Below are positions 58,457 through 64,000 of a stretch of DNA of 64,000 nt, piece after piece. How positions within the stretch are numbered: position 1 is the stretch's first letter; each line of letters begins with the position of its first letter. Origin of the DNA: Hymenobacter chitinivorans DSM 11115. GTDB lineage: Bacteria > Bacteroidota > Bacteroidia > Cytophagales > Hymenobacteraceae. The stretch is from positions 2,914,001 through 2,978,000 of the forward strand of contig NZ_PGFA01000001.1 of assembly GCF_002797555.1 (NCBI RefSeq), given 5' to 3'. The notes under the pieces are model-generated. The model was given only the letters and a program-made list of their open reading frames with translations. It did no database searches and was not told where the DNA came from. The position numbers were made by a program, and so were the translations under genes.

Positions 58457-59788
58457 TTAGGCGCGCTGGGCCTGGGGTTTGAGCGAGGTCAGGTCGGCAA
58501 TGCGGACGGGCTGCCCGCTGTCGATGCTTTTGCGGGCGGCAATACCGATGAGCACGGCCAGGGCCCCGTCGCGGCTGCGGGCGGCCTGCCGGAAAGGGTC
58601 CTGCCCGCCGGGGTTAAAGATTTGCTTGCGCAGGCGCACGTCGCCGCCACCGTGGCCTTCTTCGGTATTGGGAATCTGGATCAGCTCCCGCTTGCCGAAG
58701 TTGGTCGTGACCTGAATCTCGTCGAACTTCTCGGCTTCCCAGGGCTGCTTTTCCTTGATCCAGGCGTCAATTTTGCCCTTGGTGCCATTAAAGGAAATCC
58801 GGTAGCCCTCGTAGGGCGAGTAGGTGGTGAGCGAGTAGCTGACCTGCACGTTGTTGGCGTACTTGATCTGGACGGCCATTTTGTCAAAGATGTCGATGTC
58901 CTCGCGCCACACGCAGCCGTCGCGGTGGTAGCCATCGTACTTCTCGTTGTCGACGTAGAGCTTGGTCAGGCGCTCATCCTTGGTGATGTCCCAGTAGAAC
59001 TGGCACTTGTCCTTGTGGGGGCAGGGCCGGCAGTGAGAGTGGCGGAAGCTGTTGTTCTTGCCGTAGAAGTTCAGCTGCCCGTTGCCGTACACCGATTCCG
59101 GGTCGGAGTCGAGCCACCAGTTGAGCAGGTCGAAGTGGTGGGAAGCCTTGTGCACGAGCAACGAGCCGCTGTTTTCGCGGCGGCGGTGCCAGCGCCGGAA
59201 ATAGTCGGCCCCGTGGTACACGTCGAGGTACCAGTGAAAGTCGGCCGAGGTGACGGTGCCGATGACGCCGCTACGCAGCAGCTCGTAGAGCTTCTGCCGG
59301 TGGGGCGAGTAGCGGTAGTTGAAGGTCACCATCACCGTTTTGCCCGTGCGCTTTTCGGCCTGCAGAATAGCTTCGCACTTCTGCTCGTCGGTGGTCATGG
59401 GCTTTTCGGTAATGATGTTGGCCCCGTACTCCATGCCCTTGATGATAAACTCGTTGTGGGTGGCATCCACGGTGGTCACGATGAGCAGCTCAGGCTTGGT
59501 CTGCTTCATCATCTGGTCGAAGTTGGTGAAGGTGGGGCAGCTGACGCCCAGCATTTTCTTGCCGGTTTCCACCCGGCCGGGGTTGCTGTCGCAGAGGCCC
59601 ACGAACTCGATTTGGTCGCCAAACTCCTTGAGCACCGCGGTGCCCCACATGCTCAGGCCGCGGTGGCCGGTGCCTACCATGGCTACGCGCTTGCGGGAGC
59701 CGGCCAGGGCGGCGGCCAGCACGTTGTCGGTCAATAAAGTACCGGCCAGGGCCGTGCCGGTGGTTTGGAGAAAATTTCGGCGATGCAT
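58457..59788 (-). CDS. Gfo/Idh/MocA family oxidoreductase with Tat-like signal
   Basis: 443 aa. The N-terminus MHRRNFLQTTGTALAGTLL is a twin-arginine-type signal (R-R-N-F-L), predicting export of a folded, cofactor-containing enzyme. The Rossmann domain has MVGTGHRGLSMWG (about 37-49) and IITEKPMTTDEQKCEAI with the conserved EKP Lys. The C-terminal alpha/beta domain contains a Cys-rich patch (HCRPCPHKDKCQFYWD, about 257-272), possibly binding metal. Bacteroidota members commonly act on glycans, for example as NAD-dependent glycosidases (GH109-like). The substrate is not predictable here. Confidence 0.87.
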   Translation of the reverse strand: MHRRNFLQTTGTALAGTLLTDNVLAAALAGSRKRVAMVGTGHRGLSMWGTAVLKEFGDQIEFVGLCDSNPGRVETGKKMLGVSCPTFTNFDQMMKQTKPELLIVTTVDATHNEFIIKGMEYGANIITEKPMTTDEQKCEAILQAEKRTGKTVMVTFNYRYSPHRQKLYELLRSGVIGTVTSADFHWYLDVYHGADYFRRWHRRRENSGSLLVHKASHHFDLLNWWLDSDPESVYGNGQLNFYGKNNSFRHSHCRPCPHKDKCQFYWDITKDERLTKLYVDNEKYDGYHRDGCVWREDIDIFDKMAVQIKYANNVQVSYSLTTYSPYEGYRISFNGTKGKIDAWIKEKQPWEAEKFDEIQVTTNFGKRELIQIPNTEEGHGGGDVRLRKQIFNPGGQDPFRQAARSRDGALAVLIGIAARKSIDSGQPVRIADLTSLKPQAQRA

Positions 59789-60089
59789 GGGAATTGGCAG
59801 CTTAGAAGGAACGGATGGGGCGCCGCAGTCCGGCCCGCAGCGGGCTGCTACAACCGGGCGGCGTTACCCTGCTTAAGCTGGCAGGATTCCGGCGGAGTTT
59901 GAAGCAAACCGCCGTTTTTATCTCCGCAAACGTTCCCGGCAACGTTGTCAGTACCAACCAGCTACCAGCCGGGCCCCGCCCCGAAATGCGGTAGCCGCTG
60001 GGGCAAGACCAAACGGCGCCGTATTTTCACCGGGCCGGCGTCTTAGCGGCAGCCGCTCCTCCCCTTTCACCGTGCTTTCCACCCCACCC
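59789..60089. other. Intergenic region, nothing recognisable
   Basis: About 300 bp between the divergent Gfo/Idh/MocA and DUF92 genes. It should contain both promoters. I see no repeat, RNA or small gene in it. Confidence 0.5.
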
Positions 60090-60809
60090 ATGACTCCAGT
60101 GTTTCAATGGACTGTATTGCTGGCCATCCTGCTGCCCGGTATGGCCTGGAGCGTGCGGGCGGGCAAGCTTACGGTAGCCGCGGGCCTGACCGGTGGAGTA
60201 CTCGGCATTTTGATTTTTCTGGGCGCCGGCTTCTGGGGCGTGGGCGAACTGGCGTTGTTTTTCGCGCTGGGCACGGGCGCGTCGGCCTGGAAAGTGGCCG
60301 AGAAGCGCCGCCTGGGGCTGGCCGAAGAAAACAAGGGCCGGCGCACCACCGGCCAGGCCCTGGCTAACGGGGGCGTAGCGGCCCTGACGGGCCTGCTGGC
60401 GTGGTGGTGGCCCGCGCACCAGGCTGTTTTCCAGCTGATGCTGGCCGGCAGCTTTGCCGCCGCCACGGCCGATACCCTGTCCTCGGAGCTGGGCAACGTG
60501 TACGGGCGCCGCTACTACAACGCCTGGACCTGGCGGCCCGACACCCGCGGCCTGAACGGCGTGGTAAGCCTGGAAGGCACGCTGCTGGGCCTGGCCGGCA
60601 GCGGGCTGATTGCGGTACTCTACTGCCTAGGCGTGGGCTGGAGCCGGGATTTTGTCTGGCTGCTGGTGGCTGGTACCGCGGGCAACCTGGCCGATTCGCT
60701 GCTGGGGGCCACGGTGGAGCGGCGGGCGTACCTGAGCAACAACGCCGTGAATACTCTCAATACGGCGGTGGGCGCCCTAACGGCAGCTCTGCTCTACTGG
60801 CTGTTGTAG
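60090..60809 (+). CDS. DUF92 family integral membrane protein
   Basis: 239 aa from the ATG at 60090, with six to seven membrane segments. The family motif is the strongly conserved GNVYGRR / TRGLNGVVSLEGTLLGLAGS block in the second half (about 147-180), preceded by ADTLSSELG. DUF92 proteins resemble plant VTE6/phytol phosphate kinase-like and CDP-alcohol or dolichol kinase-like membrane proteins, and an isoprenoid-phosphate role is suspected. It stands alone here. A GTG at 60072 is an alternative start. Confidence 0.85.
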   Translation: MTPVFQWTVLLAILLPGMAWSVRAGKLTVAAGLTGGVLGILIFLGAGFWGVGELALFFALGTGASAWKVAEKRRLGLAEENKGRRTTGQALANGGVAALTGLLAWWWPAHQAVFQLMLAGSFAAATADTLSSELGNVYGRRYYNAWTWRPDTRGLNGVVSLEGTLLGLAGSGLIAVLYCLGVGWSRDFVWLLVAGTAGNLADSLLGATVERRAYLSNNAVNTLNTAVGALTAALLYWLL

Positions 60810-61199
60810 CCGGTAAAGTTCAGCAGAAAAGAAGGTTGGGCGGGGTAGTGGCGGCTTGGCCGCGGGCAGTTGGTGGGCCTAGGTGCTGCCCTTGCAGAGG
60901 CAGCACCCGGAGAAACCCTCACTCACCATTAAAAAAACTATCGGGGGCAAGTTCAGCATTTTGCCTTTTCCCAGGCAGGCGTTGTCGCTGAGTAGCAGCA
61001 AATTCTAGATGAATCGGACTTTATTCCATCTGAACGGCCAGAGCTTATTATCCACAGGTGAAGCCCGGGCTGGGGTCAGTATAAATTTTCCTGGTTAAGC
61101 TCAACAGCCCGACCTGCCCCAGGGCTGGTTACATGGGCCACTTGGCCGACGTTCAACCCGGGTGATTTCCAACTCTTGGTCCGACGCAACTTGCCGGTG
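60810..61199. other. Intergenic region with one hairpin and one DnaA-box match
   Basis: The 390-bp gap between convergent genes holds a 9-bp stem (GGTGCTGCC at 60882-60890 with GGCAGCACC at 60899-60907) without a T-run, and a single consensus DnaA box TTATCCACA at 61048-61056. No gene is recognised. Confidence 0.45.
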
Positions 61200-62918
61200 C
61201 TACTTACTGAAGGCTTGGTCCAGGAACTGGTAGCGGGCCCGGTGGGCTTCGGTTTCGGCTTTGGTCGTCACGTCCACGCGCAGCACGGGCACGGGACCCG
61301 AGCCCTGGGCGGCGGGCCACGCGGGCAAGCCTTTGCCGTTGGGGTTGCCGGTTTTGATAAAGTTCGCGAAGTAGCTCTGCAGAGTTTCTGAAACCTTGTA
61401 GTCGTCCGGGGTCCAGGCGTATACTTTGTTGGTGGCCAGGTTGCCCAGGGCGTATTCAATTTCGGCCGAATGCACGGCGCCCGTAGCCGCCGGGGCTTTG
61501 GGAGCCGCGCCCGAGCCCTTGATAACGCCCCCGGCCAAGCCAGCCGTGGCGTTGCCCATGGCGGCCGTCATGGCGGGCCGGGGCCGGGCAAACAAGTAGC
61601 GGTACACGGGCTGCCCGCCGGTCTGACGGTGGGCATCGGCCCATTTCCAGGTGCTGTAGGCTATAAACCGGTCCCCGGCCATATCGGTGGCGGCCTGCTC
61701 AGCCTGGGCATCGGTGGCGGCCGGGTAGAGCTGCAGGGCTTCGGCGGCGCGGCGGCCGTAGAGCTTTTGCACCGCGGCGCGGAAATTATCGGCCGTGGGA
61801 GCTTCTTTCCCCAACAGGAAGCCGGGGCTCATTTCCTGGGAGTTCCAGCCCACCAGCAGCGGCACGCGGGCCTGCTGCCCAGCGGCGAAGATTTCGGCGG
61901 GCTTACCCAGGAAAAAGTACCCGTCGATGGTGGGCGCCAACCGCGGAGTACCGGGCTTACCCGCCGCCTCGAGCAGCTGCTGGGCCGGCAGGGCCCGCAA
62001 CGCGGCTAACGATGGAGCGCCGATGCTGGCCGCAAACGACAACCCGGCTTGCTCTGCCTCGCTCAGGGGCACGGGCCCAAAGCTGGTGTTCAGCATGGAA
62101 CCACTCTCGCCGATGGCGCGGGCAAAGGTATTTTTGGCCAGCGGCGTGACCATCTGGGCGCTGACCGACATGGAGCCTGCCGATTCACCACCGATAGTTA
62201 CCTGCCGCGGGTCGCCGCCAAAGGCGGCAATATTCTGCTGCACCCAGCGCAGGGCCGCGCTCTGGTCCATGAAGCCGTAGTTGCCGGAGCCGTTGTGGCC
62301 CGACTCCCGGCTGAGCTCGGGGTGGGCCAGAAACCCGAATACGCCGAGGCGGTAGTTGACCGTAACAGTCACGATGCCGCGCCGGGCCATGCTTTCGCCG
62401 TCGTAGCGCAGCTCGGAGCCGTCGCCGGCCTGGAAGCCGCCGCCGTAGAAGTACACCAGCACGGGCAGCCGCTCCCGGTCGGTTTTGGCCGGCGTCCAGA
62501 CGTTCAGGTAGAGGCAGTCCTCGCTCACGCCGTTGGAGCGGAAACTCATGTCGCCATACAGCGGCAGCTGCATAGCGCGGGGGCCGAATTGCTTGGCGGC
62601 CCGCACCCCGGTCCAGGCGGGCACGGGCTGGGGCTCTTTCCAGCGCAACTCTCCCACCGGTGGAGCCCCAAACGGCACGCCCTTAAACTCCCGGATACCA
62701 GCCGCCGTGACCGAGCCTTCGAGTATGCCTTCGGCTACCCGAACCTGAGTGGGCGCCAGCTGGGCTAGCTTTGGGGTCTGGGCAGCAACCATTGGCGACA
62801 CTACCGGCCCCAGGAGCAGCAGACCCGAGAGCAGCTTTACTCCGGTTTTCAGCCACGAGCGGACGGAAGGAAAAACCAGCTGGCTGTCGGCCGTAGCAAG
62901 ACGCAGGGTCATAGTCAT
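61200..62918 (-). CDS. Carboxylesterase type B
   Basis: 572 aa from the ATG at 62918. A signal peptide ends near residue 47 (VVSPMVAAQ). The esterase/lipase core has SEDCLYLNVWTP, the oxyanion-hole YFYGGGFQAG, the nucleophile elbow IGGESAGSMS (Ser), and the C-terminal catalytic residues in the usual places, including a His in the GAVHSAEIEYALG segment. Secreted or periplasmic; acts on short-chain or plant-derived carboxylic esters. Standard family length. An ATG at 62912 is equally possible. No partner genes. Confidence 0.9.
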   Translation of the reverse strand: MTMTLRLATADSQLVFPSVRSWLKTGVKLLSGLLLLGPVVSPMVAAQTPKLAQLAPTQVRVAEGILEGSVTAAGIREFKGVPFGAPPVGELRWKEPQPVPAWTGVRAAKQFGPRAMQLPLYGDMSFRSNGVSEDCLYLNVWTPAKTDRERLPVLVYFYGGGFQAGDGSELRYDGESMARRGIVTVTVNYRLGVFGFLAHPELSRESGHNGSGNYGFMDQSAALRWVQQNIAAFGGDPRQVTIGGESAGSMSVSAQMVTPLAKNTFARAIGESGSMLNTSFGPVPLSEAEQAGLSFAASIGAPSLAALRALPAQQLLEAAGKPGTPRLAPTIDGYFFLGKPAEIFAAGQQARVPLLVGWNSQEMSPGFLLGKEAPTADNFRAAVQKLYGRRAAEALQLYPAATDAQAEQAATDMAGDRFIAYSTWKWADAHRQTGGQPVYRYLFARPRPAMTAAMGNATAGLAGGVIKGSGAAPKAPAATGAVHSAEIEYALGNLATNKVYAWTPDDYKVSETLQSYFANFIKTGNPNGKGLPAWPAAQGSGPVPVLRVDVTTKAETEAHRARYQFLDQAFSK

Positions 62919-63057
62919 AAACGACGGATAAGTAAGGTCAGAAACACGCTGGAAGTAGGGAGGCAAGGCGCGGGCGCCTTGCCGGGCAAGTTACAATACG
63001 GGCAGCCTCGGCCGACAGGAGCCCAGGAATTCAAGGCTAGGCGAAACCCACGGCAGA

Positions 63058-64000
63058 CTAAGTTGTAGCGGCCGGCAGCTCCACCACAAACGTGCTGCCC
63101 TCGCCCTCGGTACTGGTAAAGGAAACCTGGCCCTGGTGCAGCTCCACGATGGTTTGAATCACGGACATGCCCAGGCCGGTGGTTTTCTCGCCGCGCAGGC
63201 CGGGCCGCCGGGCCTTGGTAAACTTGTCGAACAGCACGGGCTGGTACCTGGCCGGAATTCCCACCCCGGTATCGGCTACTATCACCCGCACCCGGTCTTG
63301 GTCGGCTTCCACGCGCACGGTGATGTGGCCGCCGTCGGGGGTAAACTTCACCGCGTTGGAAATCAAGTTATTAATTACCTGGTGAAACTTATCCATGTCT
63401 ACGTTGACGTAGACTGGGAAATCAGGGGCCTGTAGGTCGAAATGCAGGTGCAGTAAGGTTTCGGTGCGCTGATACTCCTCGACCAGGGTTTTCATCCACA
63501 CCACCAAATCGGTACGGGTCAGGTGGAGCTCCACGCTGGCCGACTCCATAAACTCCGCATCCACGAAGTCGTGAATCAGGCTGACACTGTCGCGGCAAGT
63601 GCGCTGCATCAGGCTCAGCATTTTCTGGGCGTGGGCCGAGAGGTGGCCCTGGGTATCCAGTTCGAGCTGCTCGGTTAGCTGCTGCAGCATCAGGAGCGGG
63701 CCGGCCAGGTCGTGGGACAGAATTTCGAGCACGGCGTTCTTTTTGGTGCCGAACTTCTGCAGGTTGATGATATTTTCCTTGCTCCGGGTTACGTCCAGGG
63801 CGCTGCCCGTGAGGTATTCTTGCCCGTCGGGGCCCAGCACCCGGCACAGATTCACCGACAGCCACTGGGTATTGCCATCCGAGCGGGACAGGCGCAGCTC
63901 CAGGCCTTCGAGCACCTCGTCGAGGCCGGCCTGTTCGAGGCGGTGGGCCACGTACTGCCGGTCATCGGGGTGCAGGCGCTTGAGCAGGTGGGGCAAGTCT
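63058..64000 (-). CDS. Sensor histidine kinase (N-terminal part outside window)
   Basis: About 314 codons seen, open at the window's right edge, so upstream sensor domains are missing. Order from the edge: end of a PAS/PAC domain (LPHLLKRLHPDDRQYV .. GQEYLTGSALDVTRSK), a HisKA dimerisation helix with the phospho-acceptor His in LEILSHDLAGPLL, then the HATPase_c domain with N-box NNLISNAVKF, G1 VADTGVGIPA, and GLGMSVIQTIVELH. A soluble PAS kinase typical of Bacteroidota. The response regulator is not visible. Confidence 0.92.
   Translation of the reverse strand, partial: DLPHLLKRLHPDDRQYVAHRLEQAGLDEVLEGLELRLSRSDGNTQWLSVNLCRVLGPDGQEYLTGSALDVTRSKENIINLQKFGTKKNAVLEILSHDLAGPLLMLQQLTEQLELDTQGHLSAHAQKMLSLMQRTCRDSVSLIHDFVDAEFMESASVELHLTRTDLVVWMKTLVEEYQRTETLLHLHFDLQAPDFPVYVNVDMDKFHQVINNLISNAVKFTPDGGHITVRVEADQDRVRVIVADTGVGIPARYQPVLFDKFTKARRPGLRGEKTTGLGMSVIQTIVELHQGQVSFTSTEGEGSTFVVELPAATT

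Noticed and set aside
61048..61056. Consensus DnaA box TTATCCACA
   Set aside because: A single box in a gap without AT-rich unwinding region, dnaA or dnaN; expected by chance, so no origin is called.

Overview
The window looks like a chromosomal segment of a high-GC member of the Bacteroidota, most like Hymenobacter and its relatives. The reasons are: secreted proteins ending in type IX secretion (T9SS) sorting domains, including a CHU_C-type gliding-associated C-terminus; a lipoprotein whose residues after the lipid-modified Cys read S-K-D-E, as in the Bacteroidota lipoprotein export signal; promoter elements of the TAnnTTTG type; and start sites without clear Shine-Dalgarno sequences. Genes lie on both strands in short transcription units. 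The genus is an inference. There is no rRNA, prophage, integrase or IS transposase. One tRNA (Lys, UUU) is present.

Layout. 1-9.9 kb: a truncated GH85 endo-beta-N-acetylglucosaminidase, a MerR/TipA-type regulator, an SDR, a class C-like serine hydrolase, a Kelch/T9SS protein and two unknown genes. 10-21.3 kb: lipoproteins, two DinB proteins, a ThuA-like protein, a STAS protein, SelO, a WYL regulator, a cupin and an SDR, with large tandem-repeat arrays between genes. 21.3-24.5 kb: an AT-richer block with a complete sdpC-sdpA-sdpB-like peptide-toxin operon. 24.5-32.9 kb: a giant AsmA-like protein, an amine oxidase, an S1/P1-type enzyme and a GH10 xylanase with a T9SS tail. 32.9-35.5 kb: asnA with a newly recognised Asn-rich leader peptide and attenuator, a RecE-like nuclease and the tRNA. 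35.5-46.3 kb: a TPR/SH3 protein, an SDR, two very large T9SS surface proteins and rlmD. 46.3-64 kb: a GIY-YIG nuclease flanked by palindromic repeats, lipoproteins, thiL, an AraC/NmrA/hydrolase cluster, an M3 peptidase, a ferredoxin-type reductase, an M23 peptidase, a Gfo/Idh/MocA oxidoreductase, a DUF92 membrane protein, a carboxylesterase and a truncated histidine kinase.

Three things stand out. First, upstream of asnA there is a 47-codon ORF (or 27 codons from an inner ATG) with eight Asn codons in a run of twelve. It is followed by mutually exclusive antiterminator and terminator hairpins. This is the textbook architecture of ribosome-mediated attenuation, here for asparagine. Second, the sdp-like operon has a toxin precursor that appears to be a surface lipoprotein, has no Cys pair in its peptide region, and is separated from the maturation genes by an internal terminator. 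Third, long palindromic intergenic elements (at least three families, with compensated differences between copies) recur through the window. One pair bounds a single-gene GIY-YIG nuclease unit like terminal inverted repeats.

Two further non-coding patterns are notable: two unrelated tandem arrays with exact 21-bp periodicity, and heptanucleotide (YAACAAC) arrays that run into gene starts.
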